This document shows positions 9,543 through 20,500 of a DNA stretch of 64,000 nucleotides, piece by piece. How positions within the stretch are numbered: position 1 is the stretch's first letter; each line of letters begins with the position of its first letter. This DNA comes from Branchinecta lynchi. Its lineage: Eukaryota > Arthropoda > Branchiopoda > Anostraca > Branchinectidae. The notes under the pieces are model-generated. The model saw nothing but the letters and a program-made list of their open reading frames with translations. It searched no databases and was not told the origin of the DNA. A program made the translations under genes and the position numbers. Location of the stretch: contig JAKZAP010000001.1 in assembly GCA_023053575.1 (NCBI GenBank), forward strand, positions 21,222,533 through 21,286,532. The letters run 5' to 3'.

Positions 9543-12500
9543 CTGTGCGTTCACACAGAGGAGTCGGGTGCGGAACTACATTTTCGCTGTAGTTTTGTAG
9601 CAGCTACGAAATCGCAACAGGGTTCCCACACGACGATTGGGTTCAGCTACAAAAGGTGGCAAATAATTCAAAATAACAAAATGCGGGTTTTACTCATTAG
9701 TCTAGGACCGAAGACAGTACGATAATAAAAATATGAAAACTAAATTCTCAATCACGGGTAACGGTTCTGACGATGGATTGCGGGTCTATCCACCACTCTA
9801 CCTGAGTCAAGGGTGGATAGTTGAATCAAGCGAGGGCCAAAGAAGTCATGAAGTTGACCATCTACAAATGTCATCTTGAACTCTTGAGCCGTGTTAGATT
9901 CACCAACTGTCATCCACCTATGTTATCCTAAAATTATCAATAGTATTCTTCCCGGAAAATGCCATTCTCAACGGAAATTTAATTTTTCGTCGAACAAATC
10001 GAGCGACAACAGACGAACGATTTCCATCATCGCTAGAACTTCGACAGACATCATAAAACGAAAAAGTAGTAACTACGACTACAGCTTTAAATAAAACAAC
10101 AACAGCGTTACACCGTAGTTGAATAAAACGACATCTACGGCTGGTCGTCGATAATAATAGATAACTGTTGATGAATTGAACGTGGCTTTGGAATTCCTGT
10201 TTGTATTGTTAGCCTACTACGACCAGCTAACCTACTACGCTGATTCCGATTCTGACTTGCAAATAACCTTCTAAACACAAAGGGAAAAGCCCGTGATTCT
10301 TGAAAAAAACGTACAAATTTTTTTGTTTCCGAATATACTTTTTGTAATTTTGTGTACACCACTATAGGTATGATTGCACAGGATTTGAACTTATGCAGAA
10401 AAATCAGCCTAGTAGATAATGTTCATAGAAATAGAAAAAAGTACACTCCTTCCGGGTGTCGAAAACTAAACAAAGGGTCAGGTTTACTCATAAACTTTTA
10501 ACAAAAACAGTATAATAACTTGAATGCTTAATTCCACGACTATCCCTTGCAGTAGTCGAACATATGACTGTCTTCTATTCGATGTTACACAAGCTGTATT
10601 CCAATACCCATCTAGTGCATCAGTAGGTTCACTAAAGAGGCCTAAGCTTGCACCCACACTGAAAGCTGTAAAAGGCAAGCAACACTGACAAATCAAAAGC
10701 TGCGTCAGCTAATTGCAGTCACTTCAGCTCCCATTTAGTATACTCATTAGTACACTTACACATTTGTCACTAGCTGTTCCTGTTGCCTTTTACTAGACAA
10801 TGCAGTTGAAACTCTATTAACAGCTGAATCCAGTAAATGCTGTTGATCAGATACACTTAATTGAAACAGACCATCAGTACTAAAGTTGTCTGTACCTTCA
10901 GGGTCCGAGTTCATTATCTTATCTGTCTGCTCAGTAATTTCACTCTCGAAACCTAGAGCATGGCCATATATCATCAATGACAACTCAAGAAATAATTTCC
11001 AAACTGCCGACAAATTCCATTAATACTTGCTGTAAACTGGAAGCAAGTGGCCATCAACTGACTCTTCACCAAATTTTAGATTGCTACGGTACCACATTCT
11101 GCTTAAACAGAACAAAAAACTTCTCATTTATTCGAAGTTTGGTACACTCTACCACAATTTCAATCTGGTTCAGTTTCAATGTTCCTCAAATGGATTGTTC
11201 TTACATCTTTAATCTCTTCTTCGAGTGGTTTCAGCTTGAGAAGCTTCTTGATAAACAAATCACGATGTTTGGCCTCCTCACGCCAAAGAAAATCCTGCTG
11301 TTGTCGTTGTAGTCATTAAATAGGCTAGTTCCCTTTAGTGCCAATCACTTCTTTTCTAAGAAGCATCACTGAGCTTGTCCAGGACTGTAGTCTCTGATAA
11401 AGGAAGAATATCTAGTGTTTGGAGCAAACTGCAAAATGTTCAGTAAGGCTTCTCCTTTCTGACTGTCTGCAAACCAGAGCTGCTCCTTGGCTAGTTGATC
11501 CGTCCAACATCCTGTAATGAAAATAATATTTAAATCAGTAGCAACCACATTATTAGTTGATATTATCAAAAAACTTTGCAAGCACAGAGGAATTTTACTT
11601 TTAATAAAATTTAAATTAATTATAACAGATGTTTAATGTATGTTTACTTTAACTGGTATAATCAGTGGCAAACAAATGCAGTGGAAACTTTCAACAAAAA
11701 CACAATAATGGACGCCAAAGGGGACGCAACCAGGTTAGCCTATGAGAATGAATTGCCTTGCCGGCAAACACATCGCTGCTAAGCTATGTGGCATAGCCTA
11801 CAAACGCCTGACATGTCTGTATACAATCTTCAGTAATTTAGCGTATACAAAATAAGGCTTTACCAATAAACTGATTAACAGTTAGACTAAAACAAACACA
11901 AATAGCAGCAAGAATAATATTACCACAACCAAAGGTCTCTGTTTATTATTTAGGTATAAATTCAGCCTATAGTCAACGTTGTTTGGTTTTCTTCTGCAGG
12001 AGGGGTACCCGATGAAAAATTTATCTCAGAATAGTACTATGAAGTAATACGAAAAACTAGCACACAGTACTAACGATGCTACTACATGCTTCTACTTCAA
12101 GGCTACCGTCTTACTGCATACTACTATATGCTACTATTAGCAAGACTGGATGCTACTATGTCAAGACAGGATGCTACTAGATACTACTACATAAGACTGG
12201 ACCAGTCTCAGGCACATTAAATGATAGTACTCTTTGCTATTACATAGTATTACATGCAAGTATTGTGTACTACTACCATAACTACGCAGGCTACAAATTT
12301 TTCATCGGGTATCCAACCTCGAATTTATATGACCTCGAACTTGGAATGAAAACCTTACAAGGAAACTTCTCTACAGTCTAAAACAGGTCCTGGGTCAGTC
12401 AGGGTTTCCTTCTTGACATTTAGTACTTGAATGAAATTTCCTTCCATCCTTTTTATGCCAGGTTCGAGGTTGTGTAAATTCGAGGTTGGACACCCCTCCT

Positions 12501-13291
12501 ACAATTAGTTTTTCTAATTAAAAAAAATTAAATAGTGTAACGTTGACCTAGAATCTAGTTGATCTATTGACCCTTTGATTTAGGTTAGGGTAAACAATTC
12601 AGCCAGGAAATTTGCATAGAAAGTTGTGAATTAAAAAAAAAAATCCTTATGCTACAAGTTTCACAGCTGGCTAGCTGCAGAGCTGGAAAATAAAAAAGGA
12701 AAAGGTGAACAGAGGACACCAGGCACCAGGTAACTTCTGCAGGATCAGTCTCGCGCAAAGAATAGATTTTATCACAGCAGCTCACACACGACATGGCTCA
12801 TACCTACAGTCTACAGTCCTACACGCATAACCATACCCCAGCTAAGATGCTCCAAAATGAGAAAATACATAATAAGCCAGCTCTAAAGATGAATGATTTA
12901 CAGTCAACTGTCAGTATTTAGTAATACAGTATGTATGCCATTCTAGCCCTGTTCTAGCCTAGCTGTTGGTCTCAAAGTGATCTTACCTTCCTTCCATCCA
13001 CAACTCTGAAGCAACTTTCTCCTGTGCTTTCAGGTAATTTAGGACCAGATGCCTCTGCTTGTGTTTCTTACTACTCTTTCCATATATAACTGGCTGAAAT
13101 TTGACCAGTTGACAGCTAACATCATTTTTCCAAAAATTAAATCCACTTTCCAAGATTTTTGTGGCGCGATTTTGTAGCTGTAAGCGATTCTCCGAAATAT
13201 TGCAGCGAATTTGTAGCTTTGTGGCGCGAAATTTGTGGTCGACGAATAATCGGGCTATTCTGCGAATATTCGCGTCTGTGTGAACGTAGAG
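9543..13291. mobile_element. 3.75-kb DNA transposon with TTA duplication (PIF/Harbinger-like)
   Basis: The ends are CTGTGCGTTCACACAGA and its near-inverse TCTGTGTGAACGTAGAG (17 bp, two mismatches). TTA flanks both sides (9540-9542, 13292-13294). The uninterrupted GGGATCCC copies supply the empty site ACAGATTTAGGGG, confirming a single TTA target. A TWA 3-bp duplication is the PIF/Harbinger signature. Sub-terminal DNA is similar at both ends (TTTGTAGC.., GCGAAA..). No DDE transposase is readable. Minus-strand open pieces at 11581-11366, about 11310-11130 (QQQDFLWREEAKHRDLFIKK, coiled-coil-like, as in the tail of Myb/SANT partner proteins) and 11013-10756 may be decayed exons. The class is well supported; the content is not. 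Confidence 0.78.
12000..12500. repeat. Nested inverted-end repeat inside the 3.75-kb element
   Basis: GGGTACCCGATGAAAAATTT (about 12004) is inverted at about 12296-12315, enclosing a degenerate CTACTA-rich stretch (12060-12290). A second inverted pair, TCCAACCTCGAATTTA at 12312 and TAAATTCGAGGTTGGA near 12475, follows. GGAGGGG and CCCCTCC cap the whole. Probably one small element with compound ends or two nested ones; no clean duplication is seen. Confidence 0.5.
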
Positions 13292-13546
13292 TTAGGGGTA
13301 AGAAGAGACGCTGAGCCTGTATATGGCAATCATTTTTGTCAATCATTTAACCGGATTTTCTTAGAAGTTTATTTTAAGTTGATTAGATGTTCTCTATAGA
13401 GAGGATATATGCTGAAGTCGTTTCTGAATTTTCTTTTCTTGCTGGACAGTTAGTTCCCTCGGAATTCGGCCAAAATCGGAAATTTTGCAGAAGTAAAGCA
13501 GGAAGTTTCGGTCGGTAAATCTGAACTTGGTTTTCTCTGGTGATTA

Positions 13547-14102
13547 AGCATTGTCCTAATAGGTGTAATAACGTGATTAGCGCTATACGTGATGTTTACG
13601 TCTTAATACACACGCCTGTTCAAATACAACCCAAGGGGTTCTTATCAATGCGGCTTCCGGCGTTGCCAAGGTAATACAATTTTTCAAGCTCTAAAAATAT
13701 CCGAAAAGGTTCTTGGTACTACTTGAAGTACACGAGTACAATATAACGCAAACTATACTGTAAAAAAGCTATTAAAATAACGGATGGACAGCATTGATCC
13801 TCGAACTGACGAAAAGCCGTCGTAATAGAACAAAAACGTGTTTTTCTTAAAAAAAGTTGTTTCTTTAGCTTCCAACAAAGTAGAACTGTTTTGCTTTCTT
13901 TGGCAACCCTGACGACGCTGCGCCTCTCCTCGGCCCGCTGGCGGAACCAACCAAGCGATCTGATTGGCCCTGCATAAGCCAGAATAGAACGCTGGTCTAT
14001 TCTCCTTATACACCTTATTACAGCGCGCTACGAGGAAAAGAGGAATCTGTAATAAGTCTTATACGCGGTAATACACCTTATTACACCTATTAGGACAATG
14101 CT
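13547..14102. mobile_element. 556-bp MITE with perfect 25-bp ends and TTA duplication
   Basis: AGCATTGTCCTAATAGGTGT begins a 25-bp sequence that is exactly inverted at the other end. TTA flanks both sides (13544-13546, 14103-14105), and the empty site is known from other GGGATCCC copies (ATCATTAGCCTGGC). The perfect ends suggest a fairly young insertion. Best placed as a non-autonomous PIF/Harbinger-type MITE by its TTA target. The open stretch at 13753-14013 shows no known motif. Confidence 0.82.
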
Positions 14103-14199
14103 TTAGCCTGGCGAAGAGTGGATCCGGCCAAGACGAGACCCATTTGTCTGGATCAAATATTAGATTTTTGGGATCCCATCGAAACCTTTGGTCTCGTTG

Positions 14200-15200
14200 G
14201 AAAAGGGGTGATTTTTCAAGGTGCATGTTATAAAGAAATGTGAGTCTTCCTTCACAGGCTGTAATAACAGTTGAACAACTGGTAGCCAGGTATTTTAACA
14301 CCAGTAGTCTTTAGTTATGAGGGGTATATGAGGGTGGGATTTGTCTACTTTTGCTTGCCAACTAAAAATAACCAAGGCCAGCAATGTTTGAGAGAAACAT
14401 ACAAGAAATGAAATATAGTAGCATTCCTGCCGTTTATTCCTTTGTATGAGTAGCTGTCGTCTTTGCTTGCAAAGGTATTAAATTTGAATGTTAGGACTCG
14501 AGACCTCATGTATTCCCTCCTCTCCTTGAGAGCATACCGACCGCAGAGATTTTCATTGTGTTTAGGACCAATTTTTCCAGCTCAACAGCAGGAAGGGTGT
14601 GTGGCTGAATATAGTCTTTAGAGGGCCATGGATGCACTTAGGGAATGCAGGGTTGGGTGTCGGTGAATTCCCTGGATGAGGTTGACTATACTTTGGAACC
14701 TAACCATAGCCTCTTCCTGACTGTTTGAATATTTGGCACACCAGTAAATGTGCTATATGCTACCAGGAATGTGCAGTCTATTGCTTAAAGCACACCTTGT
14801 ACTATTTAATGTTTATGCTCTAGTATCTTAAACTATCTGAGTAATACAAAGCTAAGCTCTGTTTTTAACGACTTATCGGCGGCCTTGGCTGTTTCAAGCC
14901 TTTTGCCAGGCCCATTGACGTCTAAAAAATATCTGCAAATTCAGAAAACCGGTTAATAATTAATAGTGTTAACACGTCAGCACTTGTCGGAATCATAATG
15001 CGCATGGAAACTAGTGAATAGCGGCAAGTGCAAAGACTAGTGAGGTGTCTTTAGAAGGTTCAGTATGTACTATGCAAAATTTGGGTCTCTGGTTTTAAGA
15101 GCTAATAATTGATGTTACTGATGTGAGTTTCCATTGACATTATAGGTACGATGGGTCCTTTAGCGTAAGTTTGTCGTCACTACACTGATTGTCTTCTTCC
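14200..15200. other. Intergenic DNA without recognised features
   Basis: Mixed-composition sequence with no exon-like frame, no inverted ends and no match that I could see to other families in the window. Confidence 0.4.
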
Positions 15201-15230
15201 CTGATCAGCAGGGATGATCAGACGATTTGA

Positions 15231-15523
15231 GAGAGTGTTCCACCCTCGTACCAGTAGTAACTATTAGTTGCTATTTCCGTTCCAACCTCACCAAAAGTTA
15301 CTACCCTTACCGTTCCAACCTTCTTGAAATAGTAACTAACAGTAACTATTTGCTTACCACGCTCGGGAGCGGAACTACGGATCTCTGAATCGTGATTGGT
15401 CGTATTCGCCCGTGGCATGATATTCTGCGGGAAAATAGAAAAATCGTTCCAGCCTTGAAGGCAAAAATCCAGAATTCGTGACGTCATGCGTAGTAACTAC
15501 GGTAAGTGCGATGGAACACGCTC
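15231..15523 (-). mobile_element. Foldback-type MITE, copy B (inverted)
   Basis: 293 bp in reverse orientation, with ends GAGAGTGTTCCACC and GGAACACGCTC and a perfect TGA duplication (15228-15230 and 15524-15526). Read on its own forward strand, it keeps the same frame open from MTSRILDFC through VTVSYYFKKVG to the end (89 codons). It lacks the larger palindrome of copy A. It lies away from the repeat that hosts copies A and C. Confidence 0.82.
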
Positions 15524-15587
15524 TGAATAGCTTTTGGGGATAAGCGCACTGTAAGTCATATTTATTTGTTCAAAGTTGAATTTTATT

Positions 15588-15640
15588 AGAGGTATATTTC
15601 GGCCCTTCTTGGCGAGGGTCGGCTTCAGGCTCAAGCGGAA
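15588..15640 (-). ncRNA. Hammerhead-like ribozyme remnant (Penelope-type)
   Basis: On the minus strand CTGAAG is followed by a stem (CCGACCCT..AAGGGCC) and then GAAA. This is the order CUGAnGA - stem II - GAAA of the hammerhead core, but the last core base is C instead of A, so it should be inactive. The same block recurs at 23087-23118 and 60546-60577 with an intact core. Penelope-like elements are known to carry such motifs; no Penelope coding sequence is visible here. Confidence 0.4.
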
Positions 15641-15784
15641 AAATGAGAACGAACAACAAGAACAGAAAAATAGACTAATAAAATTCTGTTGACGTATACT
15701 CTCATCGTACTAATGGTATATGTTGAATTGTATAATATTAATACTATAGTACATAATTGTGTACTGTGTAATATCAAGAACAGA

Positions 15785-16118
15785 TAATCTGACCACTGAT
15801 ATTACCTCAGAAAAATATCATTGATCATAGTTCGACAGTGCTTCAAAAATTTGAATTTAAGTCTTGAGCAGTATCTGTTGAAGCATGGTATGTATAAGCT
15901 TGAACATTTTTCAATCAGGTAGAGGCAGGGCAGAGGTATGCTTATGTGAACGTTTGTTGACAGTCTAGTACACTAGCCCCTTTTCAGGCACGGTGCTCAA
16001 ACGTCTAGCACCATGCCTGGGTGCTAGCTAGACGTTCAAGCACTGTACCTTGGATTTCATGTATGGTGCATGGATTTCAGTATACAGTGCATACATCAAA
16101 AACACAGTTCATGCTTGT
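15785..16118 (+). repeat. Second copy of the 6.13-6.47 kb repeat with one arm of the foldback element
   Basis: From CCACTGATATTACCTCAG to ACATCAAAAACACAG this matches 6133-6470 almost base for base. It includes the GTTTGTTGA flank and the start of the 9-bp-TSD element (CAGTCTAGTACACTAGCC). The other arm is missing, so this is a truncated member. Confidence 0.65.
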
Positions 16119-16539
16119 ACAGGAGTGCTGCGTGAAGCCGCCACCCTAAACTCCTATTTTTGGGAAATGACTTAAGGAAAAAGAGTAAAGGTTGAGATAA
16201 AATTCAGTGGAGTATCCTGAAAGGAAGCTTAGAACCTTCACTTTCTGCTGGTACCATAGTTTACTTGTAATTGTTCAAGGCTAAGCTGGAGAACACGAAA
16301 GAATATAGGCACCCAAGTGATCATGAAGTCGCCCACTTTGCTAAAAATAGTATTTTTCTACATGGTGAAGTTAGAGGCCAGCTGTTTGGTCAGAGAGGTT
16401 CCTTGACCTTTTGCAAATAACAAAATTTGCTGTTTTCTTGGAATTTGCATGATTTTTCTGGGGTGGCAGGATCATGTACCATGGCCAATTGGGGGGTGGG
16501 CGGTGCCATAGTAAGGGCAGCTTCATGCAACACTCCTGT
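16119..16539. mobile_element. 421-bp element with ACAGGAGTG ends
   Basis: It starts ACAGGAGTGCTGCGTGAAGC and ends GCTTCATGCAACACTCCTGT. The empty site is preserved at 6110 (inverse of TTCATGCTTGTAGTACCC), proving insertion. Because ends and target overlap, the duplication could be read as GT, TGT, GTA or TGTA, so I do not assign a superfamily. Confidence 0.7.
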
Positions 16540-16772
16540 AGTACCCATTCTATGCTTTATCAATATCTACTCAGAGTCCCAGACTAGTCCCCATTTTGCG
16601 ATGATGAACAAATTAAGGCGAAGTCAGACCGATTCACAGGTTTGAATTTTCTGCCAAAGTAAGAAATTTTTGTTTTTTACCAGTTGCTCGTCTGCTAACT
16701 TCTCGACTCTAGTGACGCCATAGTGACGTCATGCTTTTGCGGAATTCCGCTACAGTTGAGTCGACACCTTAA

Positions 16773-17065
16773 GAGCGTGTTCCATCCTACTTACCGTAGT
16801 TACTACGCATGACGTCAAAAATTCTGGCTTTTTGCCGTCAAGGCTGGAACGATTTTTCTATTTTCCAGCAGGATCTCACGCCTGGGGTGAATCCGACCAA
16901 TCACGTTACAGAGATGCGTAGTTACGCTCCCGAGCATGGTAAGCAAATAGTAACTATTAGTTACTATTCCGACAAGGTTGGAACGGTCAGCGTAGTAACT
17001 TTTCGTGAGGATGGAACGGAAATAGTAACTAATAGTTACTATTTGTGGAAGGGTGGAACACGCTC
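16773..17065 (+). mobile_element. Foldback-type MITE, copy C
   Basis: 293 bp, starting GAGCGTGTTCCATCC and ending AGGGTGGAACACGCTC, with a TAA duplication on both sides (16770-16772, 17066-17068). It carries a 100-codon open frame (MTSKILAFCRQGWNDFSIF..) collinear with copies A and B. Its left flank (16520-16770) is the inverse of the right flank of copy A (5907-6120). The two copies therefore landed independently, about 10 bp apart, in two members of the same older repeat. Confidence 0.82.
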
Positions 17066-17176
17066 TAAATTAACAATAGTGGAGACAATAAACATAGCAG
17101 CAAAACAATAGAAACTAGAGCTATGGTGCGCTTCTCTCACAGTTCAGTGCGCCATCTTCTCTTGACTAGAGTAATA

Positions 17177-17555
17177 GGCGTATTCTCGCCATTCCCCGAG
17201 GACTCCTCGGGGAATCAAAGGGAACGGTGAGAATAGAGGAAGTCAGTTCACGCGTACTCCGCGTACAGAAACAGCGAGAACATGGGGAATGCTTCCGAAA
17301 TGGATTTGTCCGAAACAAAAATATGTAGTTGTCGAAATTAGTGTGCATCCAATTTATTTTTGGTTTAGTTTATTCTGGTGATTTTTAATAAATTTTACAC
17401 TGCACCAACACCAGCAAAAATTGATTCCCCTCCGAATCTGAAAGAGAGTCCTTTTTGTTCATGGTGATGATAATCGGAACATTTCCCGTCCGTGGGGACT
17501 CGCGAGAATACGAGGAGTGAGTCCCCGGGACAAACAAAAACGCTAATCTTACACT
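17177..17555 (+). mobile_element. GGCGTATTCTCGCC MITE, copy 1
   Basis: It starts GGCGTATTCTCGCC and continues with a sub-terminal hairpin (CCCCGAGGA..TCCTCGGGG), GAATGCTTCC.., and GAGTGAGTCCCCGGGACAAA; the distal inverted end is lost. It is collinear with the complete copy at 18158-18538. Confidence 0.7.
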
Positions 17556-17565
17556 TGGCTAGAGG

Positions 17566-17936
17566 CATATTCTCGCCGTTCCCCAAGGACTCCACTTGAA
17601 GAGTCTCCGCGCTTTTGTTTGTCCCGGGGACTCACTCCCCGTATTCTCGCTGAGTCCCCACCGACGGGGAGTGCTCGGATTATCATCACCATCATTTATG
17701 CTGGTGTTGGTGCTATGTAAAATTAACTAAAACAAACAGAATAAACAAAACTAAAAATAAAGTGGGTCCAGACTAATTTTGTCAAGTAAATGTTTTTGTT
17801 TAGAACAAAATCCAATTTCGAAGCATTCCCTGTGTTCTCGCTGTTTCTGTAGGCGGAGTCCACATGGAGTGACTCCCTCTATTCTCGCCGTTCCCTTCGA
17901 TTCTCCTAGGAGTCGTCGGGGAACGGTGAGAATAGG
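17566..17936 (-). mobile_element. GGCGTATTCTCGCC MITE, copy 2 (inverted)
   Basis: Reverse-orientation copy starting GGCATATTCTCGCCGTTCCCC and ending GGGGAACGGTGAGAATAG. With copy 1 it forms a head-to-head pair, so 17177-17936 is a large imperfect inverted repeat. Confidence 0.7.
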
Positions 17937-17969
17937 TGACGCAACCAGAGCAACCTATAAAATATGAGG

Positions 17970-18157
17970 TGGCAAATCCTGCTATTACTCTCTCGATATT
18001 CTAGCATTAAACTAGTCCCGAAGCCGCACCGCCGAAAATAACTCAGCGGGCCGCCGCCGGAAACATCTCGGCGCGCCGCCGTTGGGGTCGGCAGCGGCGG
18101 TCCGCGGGTAAAATTACGCCGCCGAATCTATTTATCTCAAATCTATTTACGCCTTTA
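17970..18157. other. Short GC-rich CGCCG block
   Basis: GC content jumps (CCGCCGCCGG, GCGCGCCGCCG, GGCAGCGGCGG) between two MITE copies. No open frame of note; it may be a remnant of another repeat (a similar GTCGCCGCCG occurs near 402). Confidence 0.4.
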
Positions 18158-18538
18158 GGCGTATTCTCGCCGTTCCCCGAGGGGGAATCGAAGGGAATGG
18201 CGAGAATAGAGGGAGTCACTCCACGCGGACTCCGCGTACAGAAACAGCGAGAACACGGGGAATGCTTCCAAAATGGATTTTGTCCGAAACAAAAATATGT
18301 AGTTGACGAAATTAGTCTGAATCCACTTTATTTTTGGTTTAGTTTATTCTGGTGATTTTTAATACATTTTACACTGCACCAGCACCAGCAAAAATTGATT
18401 CCCCTCCGAATCTGAAAGGGAGTCCTTTTTGATGATGGTGATAATAATCGGAGCATTCCCCGTCCGTGGGGACTAGCGAGAATACGAGGAGTGAGTCCCC
18501 GGGACAAACAAAAACGCGGGGAACGGCGAGAATACGCC
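18158..18538 (+). mobile_element. GGCGTATTCTCGCC MITE, copy 3, complete with TTTA duplication
   Basis: 381 bp with 21-bp inverted ends (GGCGTATTCTCGCCGTTCCCC) and TTTA on both sides (18154-18157, 18539-18542). Sub-terminal hairpins are conserved. No coding sequence. This is the reference copy for the family. Confidence 0.82.
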
Positions 18539-18589
18539 TTTAAGTCTCTTTGTCGGTTCGTCTATTCCTTTCTCTCACTTTGCTAGTTT

Positions 18590-20500
18590 TGGCACTTCCA
18601 TATAAGCTAGGAACATGAAATTTGGCAGGCATATAAAGGACCCGACCGATAATCAACGAATCTTTCTTTTCCGGATCCGACCATCCATGTGGCGGGTGAG
18701 CAATCCTTGATCTTGACCCACGTAAATCGCGAACGGTACAAGGCCATGGGTCCTAGATATGTAATTCTGGGGCCATAACGGAATCCGGCTTTGGTGGGGG
18801 AGTTTGAGGAGGTTTCTGGATGTCTTCTCATTTATGACATGTCTAAATGTCGAACTCGTGATCCCATCAGGAGGAACTTCCCAGCTGGCGAGAGCAAATG
18901 TCCAAAACCTTTTATTTGTATGCCAGACCGTATGGGAGTATGCTGCGACCATGAGCTAAAATACATGCTACATACCCTTAAAAGTGCTATCTGATCTTTC
19001 AGCTCTTCCGGCACCCCTCGTCAAAATCCTCCACCGTGTTTCTATCCGATAAAGACACATAAATGTTCTATCTCTATAGCATTTGCAAAGCACATCAAAT
19101 TTCATGAAAACTTCCGAAAAATTTCAGCCAACTTTCATCTATCCCGAAGAGGTCGTATCCGTTTATAAGTAGTCAACTGAAAGAAAAAAATGCTCTTCAG
19201 CCGGGATTTGTGCCCAGGAGTCCAGGACCTCCGACTTTCAAGGCCACTATTCTGACACTGAAGTGCAGCGGGGCTTTTGAACACAGCACGCAAACCACTA
19301 TATTAGTCACGAAGAAGCGGGCCATAGGAACAGTGATCCCGCCGACGACAAATCTACCTAAACACTTCACATCACGATGTCATAGGAATATATAGGCATT
19401 ACGTAGATGGAATTTTATTCAACGGACTAGTACCGTGACAAATAAACCACCTGATTTGTCATGGTAAAGTCACTTGAATTGTACATTTTCGCGTAGTATG
19501 TGTCGTATCTGGTGCAGACCTCAAATGGCAAATCAGGTCCATGACTTTTGTACCGTCCAAGCTTCATCACTTTCTCCTTTTGGTCCCTATGCATACCAAC
19601 TAAATTCCCGACCCCCCCCCCCCCCCCTCCACCGTGTCTACATGCGATTCGGACACATAAATATCAAATCTAGGGCCTTTGCTCCTACCAACCACCGAGT
19701 TTTACTGGAGTGGAGCACTTCCGGTTCTTGGACACATAACGAATTTTTATCCCATCTCTCCACCTTTTGGTCCCTATGCAGGATACCAAGCCTCCCCCTC
19801 CATTCCACTAACGTAATTGGATGCAATTTGGACCTGCAAATTTTGCATCTACCACTACCGAACAAGTTTCCCTTGAATCGGAAAATATCCAGAAAGTTTC
19901 GGTGACACCCAACTCCCCCCACCGAGGTCGGATCCTGTCTGCACCTCAAAATAAAACCTCTGTTACCCATGACCTTCGTATTATACAACTGGTACCTGCG
20001 CATGTGTACGATTTCCGTGCCTTCCCTTCTATCCGGAAAGTTTTTGGAAAAACAAAATGTCTCATCTCATGGGCTTTTCTTTATGTAAAACACAAAGCTT
20101 CCCTTGAGTCGGAGTACTTCCGGAAAAATTTAACGTACGCCCCTTCCAACTCCCCGTACCGAGGTCGGATCCGATCTGGACTTCAAAATCACAAATCTGG
20201 GACCCATGATGTTTGTAGTGTCCAAGTTTCATCCCAATCCCTACAGTTCCAAAAGTCCTGTATGTTCCAAAAGTCCACCTCCAACCCCCCGTGGTCATCG
20301 TATCTTTTTGCTCCCACAACACATAAAGTTTGTTTCGACTCGGGTCAAGCAGGTCGCAAGTTTCCGTGTTCCCCCTCCCTCCACCCCAAACGAATGATCG
20401 GAATAATCCGCGAAAACATGGTTTGGCTGGGCATTCAGCCGAGTCCTTCAGAAGCTTGTCAAGTTTCATCGTCTTAGCTTACGTGGAAGTGCCCGAACTA
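18590..20500. repeat. Diverged part of the ~430-bp satellite
   Basis: The landmarks of the clear array (ACTTCC, GAAACTTGGCAGGC-like, CGGATCCGACC.., poly-C with CTCC, TTTCCGG) recur here in both orientations but are badly eroded. Apparent open frames on both strands (for example 19474-20477 and 20062-20469) follow the C- and G-rich runs and are not genes. Confidence 0.55.

Larger units (their letters stand above)
9171..14199 (-). mobile_element. GGGATCCC-family element, copy 2, split by two insertions
   Basis: The right end (GTTTTTGGGATCCCAAAACG) is at 9171 and the left end (TTTGGGATCCCATCGAAACC, then GGTCTCG) at about 14165-14199. The element is interrupted at 9543-13291 and at 13547-14102. 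Removing both restores a copy of about 0.7 kb collinear with the copies at 29818 and 45241 (GATTAGATGACAGA joins TTAGGGGTAAGAAGAG; TGGTGATTA joins GCCTGGCGAAGAG). Confidence 0.8.

Noticed and set aside
10977..11312. 111-codon plus-strand frame inside the TTA transposon
   Set aside because: The opposite strand reads more protein-like (QQQDFLWREEAKHRDLFIKK), so this is probably a shadow.
19474..20477. Overlapping long open frames on both strands (143, 218, 135 and 121 codons)
   Set aside because: They lie in the satellite-like region, follow C- or G-rich runs, overlap each other on opposite strands and have no splice sites or known motifs.
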